A stretch of 64,000 nucleotides of DNA from Nonomuraea deserti (GCF_004348685.1 NZ_SMKO01000002.1:1-64000); one strand, 5' to 3'; positions 8,955-18,157 are shown, numbered from the stretch's first letter. Numbers and translations: made by a program. Notes: a model not told the origin generated them from the sequence alone.

Positions 8955-10215
8955 CCACGCGGTTGCCGCCGTTCTCCTCGGCGGGGCGCAGGAAGACGGC
9001 GAACGTGGCCGGGCGCCGGCGCACCAGTTCCAGCCTGCCGCCGTCGGCGGCGGCCAGCGCGCGGGCCAGCGTCAGGCCGAGTCCGGTGCCTCCGCCGCCG
9101 CTGACGTTCCGCTCGAAAATCCTTGGGGCGATCTCGTCGGCGATGCCCTGGCCCTCGTCCGCGACCTCGATCACCACGTAGTTGTCGCCGCAGGTGGAGG
9201 TCACGGTGACGGCGCCGCCGCCGTGACGCAGGGAGTTCTCCAGCAGCGAGGCGATCACCTGGCCGAAACCGCCGGTGGTGGCCATCGCCTTCAGCCCGCG
9301 GGTGCCGTCCAGCCGGATCTCGCGGCCCGCGTCGCGGAAGACCGGCTCCCACTCGATGATCTGCTGGCCGAGGATCTCGTCGATGGCGACCGGATGCGCC
9401 TGGGCGTGGCGCTGGCGGCGGGCCGCGGCCAGCAGCTCGTCGATCACGGCGGTGAGCCGCTCCGCCTGGACGATCGCCGCCTCGCCCTCCTCGCGGACGA
9501 CCTCCGGCTCGCCGGAGGAGGCGACGATCTCCTCCAGCCGCATGGTCAGGCCGGTCAGCGGCGTGCGGAGCTGGTGGGAGGCGTCGGTGGCGAACTCGCG
9601 CTCGCGGGTGAGCAGATCGGAGATGCGGGTGGCGCTGCGGTCGAGCACCTGGGCCACCCGGTCGAGCTCGGGGATGCCGTAGCGGTGTTTGCTCGGCCGC
9701 GCGTCGCCCGAGCCGAGCCGGTCGGCGATCTTCGCCAGGTCCTGCAGGGGGAGTGTCAGGCGGCGCGACTGCACCACGGCCAGGCTCACGGCCACCGCCA
9801 GAGCGGCCACGGCCAGGGCCACGATGAGCAGCAGGCGAGCGGCCACGTCCTGTTCGACCTGGTCGCGGTCGCGACTGATCCGGACGTAGACGCCGGTGTT
9901 GGTCTGGGCGTCCTCCGTCATCAGGTGACCGGACGGCGGGGGCGAGCCGACCACGGTCACCCGGAGGGGGGTTCCGTGTTCCCAGATCTGGATGTATCTT
10001 CCCGGGTATTTCTGCTCCAGCTGCTGGGGGTCGAGTGGCGTCTCCTGGACACGGGCGTATTCCACCTCCCCCACGAGACGCTTGGCTTCGGACCCAAGCT
10101 CCTGAGCCGCTTCGTCGACGATCAGGCGACTCACCACGACGCCCAGGGGGACCCCCAGCAACAGGACCGCGATGACCGCGACGACCAGGGTGGAGGTGAG
10201 CAGTCGGCGGCGCAT
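8938..10215 (-). CDS. Sensor histidine kinase
   Basis: A 425-residue membrane kinase. The first transmembrane helix spans about residues 8-30, with an extracytoplasmic sensor region to about 135. A second helix (LLLIVALAVAALAVAVSLAVV) leads into a HAMP linker with LTLPLQDLAKIADRLG. Next come the H-box FATDASHQLRTPLTGL (autophosphorylated His), the N-box LLENSLRHGG, and the ATP lid DEGQGIADE with GGTGLGLTLARAL. It follows its response regulator after a 4-bp gap, so they form one unit. The signal is unknown. The start is uncertain because no good ribosome binding site precedes the ATG at 10215. Confidence 0.92.
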   Translation of the reverse strand: MRRRLLTSTLVVAVIAVLLLGVPLGVVVSRLIVDEAAQELGSEAKRLVGEVEYARVQETPLDPQQLEQKYPGRYIQIWEHGTPLRVTVVGSPPPSGHLMTEDAQTNTGVYVRISRDRDQVEQDVAARLLLIVALAVAALAVAVSLAVVQSRRLTLPLQDLAKIADRLGSGDARPSKHRYGIPELDRVAQVLDRSATRISDLLTREREFATDASHQLRTPLTGLTMRLEEIVASSGEPEVVREEGEAAIVQAERLTAVIDELLAAARRQRHAQAHPVAIDEILGQQIIEWEPVFRDAGREIRLDGTRGLKAMATTGGFGQVIASLLENSLRHGGGAVTVTSTCGDNYVVIEVADEGQGIADEIAPRIFERNVSGGGGTGLGLTLARALAAADGGRLELVRRRPATFAVFLRPAEENGGNRVVSGPA

Positions 10216-10219
10216 CCGC

Positions 10220-10888
10220 CTACTCGCGTTCGAACCGGAAGCCGACTCCCCGGACGGTCGTGATGTAGCGGGGCTTGGCGGCATCGTCGCCGAGCTTGCG
10301 GCGCAACCAGGAGATGTGCATGTCGAGTGTCTTGGTCGAACCCCACCAGTTCGTGTCCCACACCTCCCGCATGATCTGCTCGCGGGTGACGACCTTGCCG
10401 GCGTCGCGCACGAGCACGCGCAGCAGGTCGAACTCCTTGGTCGTCAGGTGGAGCTCCTTCTCCCCCATCCAGGCCCGGCGCGAGTCGGCGTCGATGCGCA
10501 CCCCCTGGACGACCGGGGTCTCGGAGGTGCCGCGCCGCAGCAGGGCGCGGACCCTGGCGAGGAGCTCCGCCAGCCGGAACGGTTTCGTCACGTAGTCGTC
10601 GGCGCCCGCGTCGAGCCCGACGACCGTGTCGACCTCGTCGACGCGTGCGGTGAGTATCAGGACCGGAGTGCCGTGCCCTTCGGCGCGGATCCGGCGGGCC
10701 ACCTCCAGACCATCCATTTCGGGCAGGCCAAGGTCGAGAACGATGAGGTCTATGCCGCCCGACAGGGCCCTTTCCAGGGCCTGCGGGCCATCGGGGCTCA
10801 CCTCGACCTGATAACCCTCGCGGCGTAGCGCACGCGCGAGCGGCTCGGAAATCGAGGTGTCATCCTCGGCTAGAAGTACGCAGGTCAT
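10220..10888 (-). CDS. OmpR-family response regulator
   Basis: A 222-residue two-domain regulator. The receiver domain has the acidic pocket D9/D10, the phospho-acceptor D52 (LIVLDLGLPEMDG), the conserved Thr in LILTAR and Lys in YVTKPF. The C-terminal winged helix (residues about 125-220) shows LTTKEFDLLRVLVRDAGKVVTREQI and TLDMHISWLRRKLGD, ending in RGVGFRFE. First gene of a two-gene operon with the kinase. Targets are not visible from this window. Confidence 0.95.
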   Translation of the reverse strand: MTCVLLAEDDTSISEPLARALRREGYQVEVSPDGPQALERALSGGIDLIVLDLGLPEMDGLEVARRIRAEGHGTPVLILTARVDEVDTVVGLDAGADDYVTKPFRLAELLARVRALLRRGTSETPVVQGVRIDADSRRAWMGEKELHLTTKEFDLLRVLVRDAGKVVTREQIMREVWDTNWWGSTKTLDMHISWLRRKLGDDAAKPRYITTVRGVGFRFERE

Positions 10889-10961
10889 GAAGCGATCGTA
10901 GGACCTTAGGCGATCGTTTCCCGGGCACAGCGCGCGGTTTGACTCGTAGTTGACCTATCCA

Positions 10962-10995
10962 TTGACCTGGGCAAACTCGGCTAAATATCATTTAG
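10962..10995 (+). promoter_or_regulatory. Promoter with a palindrome over its -10 box
   Basis: TTGACC at 10962-10967 and TATCAT at 10986-10991 form a -35/-10 pair with an 18-base spacer, firing toward the methyltransferase gene. A perfect inverted repeat CTAAATATCATTTAG (10981-10995) covers the -10 box, where a repressor could block polymerase. This lies in the 343-bp gap between the response regulator and the methyltransferase. The rest of the gap (10,996-11,231) shows only GC-rich sequence and a ribosome binding site. Confidence 0.5.
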
Positions 10996-11231
10996 TCAGG
11001 ATTAAATTACCGTGATTATCGACGCGAAACTTGGCGGCCCGTACGCGACGCGCCAGAGTGACCATTCCCCCGGCACTTTCCGCCGATCACTTTCCACGGC
11101 CGGGCGCCCGGGTAGGGGAGGCGTCCACGGCGGCAGGTTGTGTGGCGAACGACCTCCCCGGCGACCTTTTCCAGAGCCACGCCCGCGCCGATCCTCGATC
11201 GGAGCCCGGACGGAAGAAGGAGACGATCACG

Positions 11232-12284
11232 ATGACCACGAGCACCGGCGAGTTCGCCGACCGCCTGCTGGGATCGGCACTCGGCACCATCGACCTGCTC
11301 TCCATGCACATCGGCGACCGGATGGGCTGGTATCGCGCGCTGGCCGCGCACGGCCCGGCCGGCGCCGCCGAACTGGTCGCCCGTTCCCGCGGCCACGAGC
11401 GGTACGCCAGGGAGTGGCTGGAGCAGCAGGCCGCCACCGGGATCCTGGAGACCACGGAAGACGGCCGCTTCGCCCTTCCCGGCGGCGCGGCGGAGGTGCT
11501 GACCGACGAGTCCAGCCTGTCCTACCTCGCCCCGCTGGCCCGGATGCTGGCCGGGGCGTCCGTCCAGCTGCCCGCGCTCCTGGACGCCTACCGCGACGGC
11601 GGCGGGGTGCCCTGGGCGACGTTCGGGGCCGACATGCGGGAGTCGCAGGCCGACATGAACCGGCCCTGGTTCGAGCACGCCCTGCCGGACGCGCTCGCGG
11701 GCGTGCCCGGCCTCGACACCGTGCTGCGGCGCCCCGGCGCCCGCTTCGCCGACGTGGGCTGCGGCGGCGGATGGTCGGCCATCGCGCTGGCCAGGGCCTA
11801 CCCCGAGGCGACCGTGCGGGGCGTCGACATCGACGGCCCGTCCGTCGAGCTGGCCACCCGCAACGCGGCCGGCGCGGGTCTCGGCGACCGGGTGACCTTC
11901 CGGCGTGGCGACGCGGCCCTGCTGGACGAGGGCCGCTACGACGCCGTCTTCGCCTTCGAGTGCGTGCACGACATGCCGCGGCCGGTGGAGACGCTGGCGG
12001 CGGCGCGGCGGGCGACGACCCCGGGCGGCGCCGTAGTGATCATGGACGAGGCCGTCGGCGACTCCTTCACGGCCCCCGCGGACGACGTCGAGCGGCTGAT
12101 GTACGGCTTCAGCCTGCTCATCTGCCTGCCCGACGGGATGAACGAGCAGCCCTCGGCCGCCACCGGCACCGTGATGCGGCCGGGCACGTTGCGCCGGTAT
12201 GCCCGCGAGGCCGGCTTCTCCGACGTCGAGATCCTGCCCATCAAGGACTTCGGCTTCTGGCGCTTCTACCGGCTCATTCCCTGA
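11232..12284 (+). CDS. Class I SAM-dependent methyltransferase
   Basis: A 350-residue protein. Residues about 10-90 look like a winged-helix dimerisation or substrate domain. The Rossmann methyltransferase core begins at about 165 with motif I VGCGGGWSAIALA, then an acidic loop VRGVDIDG and the motif IV region DAVFAFECVHDM. ATG at 11232 is chosen because AAGGAG lies about 9 bases upstream, although the frame is open further back. The domain order recalls O- or C-methyltransferases of secondary metabolism, but no biosynthetic genes surround it, so the substrate is open. Confidence 0.85.
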   Translation: MTTSTGEFADRLLGSALGTIDLLSMHIGDRMGWYRALAAHGPAGAAELVARSRGHERYAREWLEQQAATGILETTEDGRFALPGGAAEVLTDESSLSYLAPLARMLAGASVQLPALLDAYRDGGGVPWATFGADMRESQADMNRPWFEHALPDALAGVPGLDTVLRRPGARFADVGCGGGWSAIALARAYPEATVRGVDIDGPSVELATRNAAGAGLGDRVTFRRGDAALLDEGRYDAVFAFECVHDMPRPVETLAAARRATTPGGAVVIMDEAVGDSFTAPADDVERLMYGFSLLICLPDGMNEQPSAATGTVMRPGTLRRYAREAGFSDVEILPIKDFGFWRFYRLIP

Positions 12285-12331
12285 CCAGAGATCGGATGTC
12301 TCGCCAGATAACCCTGCTACCCTGAGGCCGC

Positions 12332-14680
12332 ATGGCTGACATTCCCGGAGATACACCCGATGACCTGACGCTCTGGTACGACGATCCGGCCACCGACTGG
12401 GAGACCCAGGCGCTGCCCATCGGCAACGGCGCCCTCGGAGCGATGGTCTTCGGCGGGACGCGCACCGAGCGGCTCCAGTTCAACGAGAAGACGTTGTGGA
12501 CGGGCGGCCCGGGGTCGGCACAGGGCTACGACTTCGGCAACTGGGCCTCGCCCCGTCCGGACGCCCTGGCCGGGGTCAGGCGGCGGCTCGACCGCGACAC
12601 CCGGATGTCACCCGAGGAGGTCGCGGCCGAGCTGGGGCAGCCGAAGTCGGGGTTCGGGGCGTACCAGACGTTCGGCGACCTGTGGCTGGAGATGGCGGAG
12701 GGCGGCACGGCCGGCGGCTACCGGCGGGAGCTGCGCCTGCGGGAGGCCGTGGTCAGGGTCGGCTACACCGCGGGCGGCGTACGCCACACGCGCGAATACT
12801 TCGCCGGCCATCCGGCGAACGTGATCGCCGGGCGGCTCTCGGCCGACCGGGCGGGCGCGGTGTCGTTCACGCTGCGCGCGTCCTCGCCGCACCTGCCGCC
12901 CGGCGGGCAGGTCGGCGTCGCGGAGGGGCGGCTGACGCTCAAGGGGGCGCTGGCGGACAACGGGCTGAGGTACGAGGCCCAGGTGCACGTGGTCGCGGAG
13001 GGAGGCACCCGCGCGGACGGGGACGGACTGATCACGGTCACCGGGGCCGACAGCGCGTTCTTCGTGATGTCGGCGGGCACCGACTACGCCGGGACGTACC
13101 CGGCGTACCGCGGGGACGACCCGCACGCCGCCGTCACCGCCGCCGTGGACCGGGCCGTGGCGCTGGGCTACGACGCGCTCAGGCGGGCCCACCAGGACGA
13201 CTACCGGGCGTTGTTCGACCGGGTGGGGCTGGACCTCGGGCAGCGGGCGCCGTCCGTCCCCACGGACCGGCTGCGGGCCGCCTACACGGGCGGACCGGAG
13301 GCGGACGACCGCGCGCTGGAGGCGCTGCTCTTCGCCTACGGCCGCTACCTGCTGATCGCCTCGTCGCGGCCCGGGTCGTTGCCCGCGAACCTGCAGGGCG
13401 TCTGGAACGACTCCACCACCCCGCCCTGGTCCGGCGACTACCACACCAACATCAACCTGCAGATGAACTACTGGCCCGCCGAGGTGACGAACCTGGCCGA
13501 AACGGCGCGGCCTTACGACGACTTCGTCACGGGGCTGGTGGCGCCGGGCGAGGTGACGGCGCGGGAGATGTTCGGGGCGCGCGGGTGGCTGGTGCACAAC
13601 GAGACGAACCCGTTCGGGTTCACCGGCGTGCACGACTGGGCCACCGCGTTCTGGTTCCCGGAGGCGGCCGCCTGGCTGACCCGGCAGTTGTACGAGCACT
13701 ACCTGTTCAGCGGCGACACCCGCTACCTGCGCGAGACCGCCTACCCGGTGATGAAGGGGGCCGCGGAGTTCTGGCTGGACACGCTGCACACCGACCCGCG
13801 CGACGGCGGCCTGGTGGTCTCGCCGAGCTACTCGCCCGAGCAGGGCGACTTCTCGGCCGGGGCGTCGATGTCGCAGCAGATCGTCTGGGACCTGCTCACG
13901 AACGTGGCCGAGGCCGCCGGCACGCTGGACGTCGACGCCGCGTTCCGCGCGCGGGTGCGGGAGGCGCTGGCCCGGCTCGATCCCGGGCTCCGGATCGGGT
14001 CCTGGGGGCAGCTCCAGGAGTGGAAGGCCGACTGGGACGACCCCGGGAACACGCACCGGCACGTGTCCCACCTGTACGCGCTCCATCCCGGGCGCCAGAT
14101 CACGGCGGAGAGCCGCGAGGGCGAGGCGGCCGGGGTCGCGCTGACGGCCAGGGGCGACGGCGGCACCGGCTGGAGCAAGGCGTGGAAGATCAGCTTCTGG
14201 GCGCGGCTGCTCGACGGCGACCACGCGCACACGATGCTGCGCGAGCAGCTGCGGCACTCCACGCTGGACAACCTGTGGGACACGCACCCGCCGTTCCAGA
14301 TCGACGGCAACTTCGGGGCCACCGCGGGCATCGCGGAGATGCTGGTGCAGAGCCGGCCCGGCGAGATCCACGTGCTGCCCGCGCTGCCGTCGGCCTGGCG
14401 TACGGGGTCGGTGCGCGGGCTGCGGGCCAGGGGCGACGTGACGGTGGACGCCTCCTGGCGTGACGGCGCCGCCGAGCGCATCACGCTGCGCACTGGACGC
14501 ACCGGCCCGATCACGTTACGTTCGGCGGCCATCACGGACGGCAGCCGGGTGCTGGACGGGCGGGGCGGCCACGCGGGCGCGCACCGCTCCGGCCGCACGC
14601 TGACCTGGAACGCCGCCGCAGGGGCGGCGTACACGGTCGTGACGGGGAGCGGTCAGTCCGCCGAGGGAGGCTCGGCGTAG
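12332..14680 (+). CDS. Glycoside hydrolase family 95 protein (alpha-L-fucosidase type)
   Basis: A 782-residue GH95-like enzyme. The N-terminal beta-sandwich begins WYDDPATDWETQALPIGNGALGAMVFGG, and an alpha/alpha-barrel follows. Conserved barrel segments include NLQGVWNDSTTPPWSGDYH, LQMNYWPAEVTNL, NPFGFTGVHDW, the LVVSPSYSPEQG loop and DGNFGATAGIAEML, where GH95 active-site residues lie. GH95 members invert alpha-1,2-fucosides, though some act on galactosides. There is no signal peptide, so the enzyme appears cytoplasmic and may act on imported oligosaccharides. The 3' end overlaps the convergent bacterioferritin gene by 28 bp. Confidence 0.9.
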   Translation: MADIPGDTPDDLTLWYDDPATDWETQALPIGNGALGAMVFGGTRTERLQFNEKTLWTGGPGSAQGYDFGNWASPRPDALAGVRRRLDRDTRMSPEEVAAELGQPKSGFGAYQTFGDLWLEMAEGGTAGGYRRELRLREAVVRVGYTAGGVRHTREYFAGHPANVIAGRLSADRAGAVSFTLRASSPHLPPGGQVGVAEGRLTLKGALADNGLRYEAQVHVVAEGGTRADGDGLITVTGADSAFFVMSAGTDYAGTYPAYRGDDPHAAVTAAVDRAVALGYDALRRAHQDDYRALFDRVGLDLGQRAPSVPTDRLRAAYTGGPEADDRALEALLFAYGRYLLIASSRPGSLPANLQGVWNDSTTPPWSGDYHTNINLQMNYWPAEVTNLAETARPYDDFVTGLVAPGEVTAREMFGARGWLVHNETNPFGFTGVHDWATAFWFPEAAAWLTRQLYEHYLFSGDTRYLRETAYPVMKGAAEFWLDTLHTDPRDGGLVVSPSYSPEQGDFSAGASMSQQIVWDLLTNVAEAAGTLDVDAAFRARVREALARLDPGLRIGSWGQLQEWKADWDDPGNTHRHVSHLYALHPGRQITAESREGEAAGVALTARGDGGTGWSKAWKISFWARLLDGDHAHTMLREQLRHSTLDNLWDTHPPFQIDGNFGATAGIAEMLVQSRPGEIHVLPALPSAWRTGSVRGLRARGDVTVDASWRDGAAERITLRTGRTGPITLRSAAITDGSRVLDGRGGHAGAHRSGRTLTWNAAAGAAYTVVTGSGQSAEGGSA

Positions 14681-15135
14681 CGGGCCAGGTAGAGCTGCTC
14701 TCCGAGGCTGCGGATAAGGTCGAGCTCCGTCTCCAGGTAGTCGATGTGCACCTCTTCGTCCTCGAGGATCTCCTCGAAGATGCGGGCGGAGGTGACGTCG
14801 CCCTTCTCCCGCATGAGCTGGATGGCCGGCCGCAGCCGCTGCACCACCGACAGCTCCACCTCCAGGTCGGCCCTGAGCTGCTCCTCGACGGTCTGGCCGA
14901 TGTGCAGGGTGCCCAGGCGCTGGTAGTTGGGCAGCCCTTCGAGGAACAGGATGCGGTCGGTCAGCCGTTCGGCGTGGCGCATCTCGTCGATCGACTCAGC
15001 GCGGGTGTGCTCGGCAAGCTTGGTGTATCCCCAGTTCTCCTGCATCTTGGCGTGCAGGAAATACTGGTTGATCGCGGTGAGTTCGGCGGTCAACTGCTCG
15101 TTGAGCAGCTCGATGATCTGCTTGTCGCCCTGCAT
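14653..15135 (-). CDS. bfr: Bacterioferritin
   Basis: A 160-residue heme-containing ferritin that oxidises Fe(II) and stores the iron in a 24-subunit shell. The ferroxidase ligands are visible: E18 (TAELTAINQY), E51 and H54 (DEMRHAERL), and later Glu/His in EEILEDEEVHIDYLE. The heme-ligating Met is M52. It sits 24 bp downstream of the Bfd-type ferredoxin gene. Two iron boxes upstream of that gene suggest that iron level controls both through an IdeR/DmdR-type regulator. Confidence 0.96.
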   Translation of the reverse strand: MQGDKQIIELLNEQLTAELTAINQYFLHAKMQENWGYTKLAEHTRAESIDEMRHAERLTDRILFLEGLPNYQRLGTLHIGQTVEEQLRADLEVELSVVQRLRPAIQLMREKGDVTSARIFEEILEDEEVHIDYLETELDLIRSLGEQLYLARYAEPPSAD

Positions 15136-15159
15136 GGCAGGCCCCTTGCTGCTATCCGG

Positions 15160-15336
15160 CTATGCGGTCGTCAGTTCTTCAGACCGTTTCAGGATGGCAC
15201 AGATTTTCCGTACACATCGGGCACAGTCACCACCAGCCCCGGTGGTGTCACGGATCTGCTTCGCACTGGTGGCCCCGGCGGCAATGCAGTCGTGCACCTC
15301 GTTCTCGGTCACAGCACGACACACGCACGCGTACAT
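15160..15336 (-). CDS. bfd: Bacterioferritin-associated [2Fe-2S] ferredoxin
   Basis: A 58-residue BFD-type ferredoxin with cysteines C4, C6, C38 and C41 in the CxC...CxxC spacing that binds a [2Fe-2S] cluster. In characterised systems Bfd passes electrons to Bfr heme to release stored iron. The ATG at 15336 (MYACVCRAV) is preferred because upstream in-frame starts would fall inside the iron box. A GAGAGAGG stretch 13 or more bases upstream may serve ribosome binding. It heads the bfd-bfr unit. Confidence 0.9.
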   Translation of the reverse strand: MYACVCRAVTENEVHDCIAAGATSAKQIRDTTGAGGDCARCVRKICAILKRSEELTTA

Positions 15337-15374
15337 CCGGGGACAAGCCTCTCTCGAGCCAAGGGGGAACATCA

Positions 15375-15393
15375 TTAGGTAAGGCACACCTAA
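15375..15393 (-). promoter_or_regulatory. IdeR/DmdR iron box 1
   Basis: The 19-mer TTAGGTAAGGCACACCTAA matches 16 of 19 positions of the actinobacterial iron-box consensus TTAGGTTAGGCTAACCTAA. It lies about 40 bp upstream of the bfd start and, on the minus strand, next to a TAATGAT -10-like element, so an Fe(II)-bound repressor there would control bfd-bfr. Confidence 0.85.
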
Positions 15394-15403
15394 GGTAGCC
15401 CAC

Positions 15404-15422
15404 TTTGGTTAGGCTTGCCTAC
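15404..15422 (-). promoter_or_regulatory. IdeR/DmdR iron box 2
   Basis: TTTGGTTAGGCTTGCCTAC matches 15 of 19 consensus positions and starts 29 bp from box 1, suggesting cooperative binding of two regulator dimers. A tandem arrangement of this kind is known for mycobacterial bfrA, where IdeR activates the gene at high iron. Activation versus repression here cannot be told from sequence. Confidence 0.7.
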
Positions 15423-15470
15423 GTTAGGTACGCCACAGTGATGTACCCGAACGCGAGCGAGTCATTCCAC

Positions 15471-16091
15471 TCAGTGACCCCGGGCGATCCACTCCTCGAG
15501 GTGCGGCGCCTCAGCGCCGATGGAGGTCGAGTCGCCGTGACCGGTGTGCACGACGGTTTCCGCGGGCAGCGCCAGCAGGCGCTCCCTGATCGAGTCGACG
15601 ATCGTGTCGAACGAGCTGTAGGAGCGCCCGGTCGCCCCAGGCCCGCCCTTGAACAGCGTGTCGCCGCTGAACAGCGCGCCCAGGTCGGGGGCGTACACGC
15701 AGACCGCACCGGGCGCGTGGCCGGGCGTGTGCAGGATCTGCAGCGTGACGCCGCCGACCGCGAGCTTCTCGCCGTCGGCCAGCGGTTCGTACGACAACGA
15801 GTCGCCGTACTGCTGCTCCCACAGCACCTGGTCGGCGGGGTGCAGCCGGATCGGCGCCCCCGTCAGGCCCGCGAGCGGCCCGGCCGCGTTGATGTGGTCA
15901 TTGTGGGCGTGGGTGCAGACGATGGCCCTGACCGCGCGCCCGCCCACCCGCTCGGCGATCGGCGTGGCGTCGTGGGCGGCATCGATGACGACCACCTCGC
16001 GGGCGTCGCCCACCAGCCAGACGTTGTTGTCGACCTCCCACGTGCCGCCGTCCAGCGAGAACGTGCCCGAGGTGATGACCCGGTCGATCAT
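15471..16091 (-). CDS. Metallo-beta-lactamase-fold hydrolase paired with the mycothiol dehydrogenase
   Basis: A 206-residue MBL-fold enzyme with the metal motif THAHNDH (HxHxDH), a later His in TPGHAPGA, Asp in SGDTLF and His in HTGHGD, so the binuclear zinc site is complete. It overlaps the mycothiol dehydrogenase by one base (TGATG). The same pair occurs in mycobacteria (Rv2259/Rv2260). By analogy it may hydrolyse the S-formyl- or other acyl-mycothiol made by its partner; this is an inference from context. Confidence 0.88.
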   Translation of the reverse strand: MIDRVITSGTFSLDGGTWEVDNNVWLVGDAREVVVIDAAHDATPIAERVGGRAVRAIVCTHAHNDHINAAGPLAGLTGAPIRLHPADQVLWEQQYGDSLSYEPLADGEKLAVGGVTLQILHTPGHAPGAVCVYAPDLGALFSGDTLFKGGPGATGRSYSSFDTIVDSIRERLLALPAETVVHTGHGDSTSIGAEAPHLEEWIARGH

Positions 16092-17185
16092 CAGAGGACC
16101 ACCACCGAGCGCAGCACCTCACCGCGGTGCATCTTGCCGAACGCCTCCTCGACCTGGCCGAGCTGGATCGTCTCGGTCACGAACCGGTCGAGCGGCAGGC
16201 GGTTCTGCAGGAACAGGTCGATCAGCATGGGGAAGTCGCGCGAGGGCAGGCAGTCGCCGTACCAGGAGGACTTGAGCGACCCGCCGCGCCCGAACACGTC
16301 GAGCAGCGGCAGCTCCAGCCGCATCTCCGGGGTCGGCACGCCGACCAGCACGACCGTTCCGGCCAGGTCACGGGCGTAGAAGGCCTGCTCGTACGTCTCG
16401 GGCCGCCCTACCGCCTCGATGACCACGTCGGCGCCGAAGCCGCCGGTGAGGTCGCGGATGGCCTCGACCGGGTCGCTCTCGCGGGAGTTGACCGTGTGGG
16501 TGGCGCCGAAGCCGCGGGCCCACTCGAGTTTGCGGTCGTCCACGTCGACCGCGATGATCTTCGCGGCGCCGGCCAGCGACGAGCCGAGCACGGCCGCGTC
16601 GCCGACGCCGCCGCAGCCGATGACCGCCACGCTGTCGCCGCGCGTCACCCCGCCGGTGTTGATCGCCGCGCCGATGCCGGCCATGACGCCGCAGCCGAGC
16701 AGCCCCGCGACCTGGGCGGGGGCCTCGGCGGAGACCTTGGTGCACTGGCCGGCGGCGACGAGCGTTGTGGCCTGGAACGCGCCGATGCCCAGCGCGGGCG
16801 ACAGCTCGGTGCCGTCGGTGAGCGTCATCTTCTGGCGGGCGTTGTGGGTGTTGAAGCAGTACCACGGCCGGCCGCGCAGGCAGGCCCGGCACTGGCCGCA
16901 CACGGCCCGCCAGTTGAGGATGACGAAGTCGCCCGGCTCCAGCCCCGTGACACCCTCGCCCACCGCCTCGACGGTGCCCGCCGCCTCATGCCCGAGCAGG
17001 TAGGGGAAGTCGTCGCCGATCCCGCCCTCCCGATAGTGCAGGTCGGTGTGGCAGACCCCGCAGGCCTGCACGTTGACGACCGCCTCGCCCGGCCCCGGAT
17101 CGGGGACGACGACCGTCTCGAGCGAAACTTCCTGACCTTTGCCCCTGGCGATCACGCCCTGCACTTCGTACGGCATGCCAGCCAT
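16091..17185 (-). CDS. mscR: S-(hydroxymethyl)mycothiol dehydrogenase / nitrosomycothiol reductase
   Basis: A 364-residue zinc-dependent alcohol dehydrogenase of class III type. Catalytic zinc residues sit in [14 protein letters not shown] and GHEAAG. The structural zinc lobe is [15 protein letters not shown]. The NAD domain has [12 protein letters not shown] and the acidic [11 protein letters not shown]. It is very like actinobacterial AdhE2/MscR, which detoxify formaldehyde and nitrosothiols through mycothiol. The start could be the Met at 17185 or 17176; neither has a clear Shine-Dalgarno. Six bases separate it from the upstream cyclase gene, so the three genes may be cotranscribed. Confidence 0.9.
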   Translation of the reverse strand: MAGMPYEVQGVIARGKGQEVSLETVVVPDPGPGEAVVNVQACGVCHTDLHYREGGIGDDFPYLLGHEAAGTVEAVGEGVTGLEPGDFVILNWRAVCGQCRACLRGRPWYCFNTHNARQKMTLTDGTELSPALGIGAFQATTLVAAGQCTKVSAEAPAQVAGLLGCGVMAGIGAAINTGGVTRGDSVAVIGCGGVGDAAVLGSSLAGAAKIIAVDVDDRKLEWARGFGATHTVNSRESDPVEAIRDLTGGFGADVVIEAVGRPETYEQAFYARDLAGTVVLVGVPTPEMRLELPLLDVFGRGGSLKSSWYGDCLPSRDFPMLIDLFLQNRLPLDRFVTETIQLGQVEEAFGKMHRGEVLRSVVVL

Positions 17186-17191
17186 CTTGTG

Positions 17192-18157
17192 TCAGGAGGA
17201 TGATCTCCGCAAGACATAGGGCTGCACCACGCCGAGCCCTCTGGCCGGGCGGTGCCGGATCTTGCGGACCTCGAACCCGGCCAGCCCTTCCAGCCCCTCG
17301 GCCAGATCGGGGTTCGCGAGGATCGTGCCCGGCTTGGCGATGGCCGTGAGCCGGGCGGCGAGGTTGACGGTGGTGCCGAAGACGTCGCCCATCAAGGGGA
17401 CCACCGGGCCGTACGCCAGGCCGATGCGCAGATCGCCGGCCTCGACCAGGTCGAGCGCGATCGCCGCCGCCTGCGCCGCCGTCGGCACGGTGAACAGCAC
17501 CTCGTCGCCCAGCGTCTTGACCAGCCTGGCCCCGTGGGAGGCCACCACGTCGGAGGCCCGCGCCTCGAACCCCTCGACCAGCTCGGCCAGCTCCTTCTCG
17601 CCGAGCTCCCTGGCGCGCCTGGTGAACGAGACCAGGTCGGCGAAGCCCACCGCGAGCGGCACGCGGCCCGGCACGAGCTCGTCGGCGCCGTCGGCGAGCG
17701 CCAGCAGCCGGGTGCCCGCGGCGGCGAGCTGGGCCCGCCAGACGTGGACCAGCACGCGCTCGAAGTCGGGCAGCAGCTCCTGCGCCGTCTCCAGCACCCT
17801 GGCCAGGTCACCCTCCGACGGCTCGTCCGGCACCATCGCGCCGACCATGATCTCGGCCTGCCACTGCGCGAGCCTGGCCGTGGTCTGCCCGAGCGCGCGG
17901 GCCATGCGGACGACGGTCTCCTCGTCGAGCCGGCCGCTGTCGAGCATCCTGCGCACCCGGCGCAGCGCGCTGACGTCGGCGTCGGTGAACGCCACCGCGT
18001 CGTCGGCCCGCTGGGCGAAGCCGAGCGCCCGCCAGATGCGCGCGGCCAGCTCTCCCGGCACGCCGGCCTCGGCCGCGACCTGCGCGCGGGTGTGGCGCGG
18101 CGGCAGGCCGAGCAGCAGCCGCTCGATCTCCTCGGCGGTCGGCCGGGATTGGCTCAC
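17192..18157 (-). CDS. Class III adenylate/guanylate cyclase
   Basis: A 321-residue soluble cyclase. Residues about 1-160 are a helical regulatory region like those of Rv1264 and Rv2212, including an HTH-like start (HTRAQVAAEAGVPGELAARIW). The catalytic domain (about 165-300) has the first metal Asp in VGFADLVSFT, Lys and the second Asp in LVKTLGDEVLF, and the transition-state residues in GTTVNLAARLTAIAKPG. The Lys suggests ATP as substrate. GTG start at 18157. No membrane segment. It is followed six bases later by the mycothiol dehydrogenase. Confidence 0.87.
   Translation of the reverse strand: MSQSRPTAEEIERLLLGLPPRHTRAQVAAEAGVPGELAARIWRALGFAQRADDAVAFTDADVSALRRVRRMLDSGRLDEETVVRMARALGQTTARLAQWQAEIMVGAMVPDEPSEGDLARVLETAQELLPDFERVLVHVWRAQLAAAGTRLLALADGADELVPGRVPLAVGFADLVSFTRRARELGEKELAELVEGFEARASDVVASHGARLVKTLGDEVLFTVPTAAQAAAIALDLVEAGDLRIGLAYGPVVPLMGDVFGTTVNLAARLTAIAKPGTILANPDLAEGLEGLAGFEVRKIRHRPARGLGVVQPYVLRRSSS

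Noticed and set aside
15405..16379. Plus-strand frame beginning at the second iron box
   Set aside because: Runs antisense through the MBL-fold gene with no domain. The iron boxes serve the minus-strand bfd gene.
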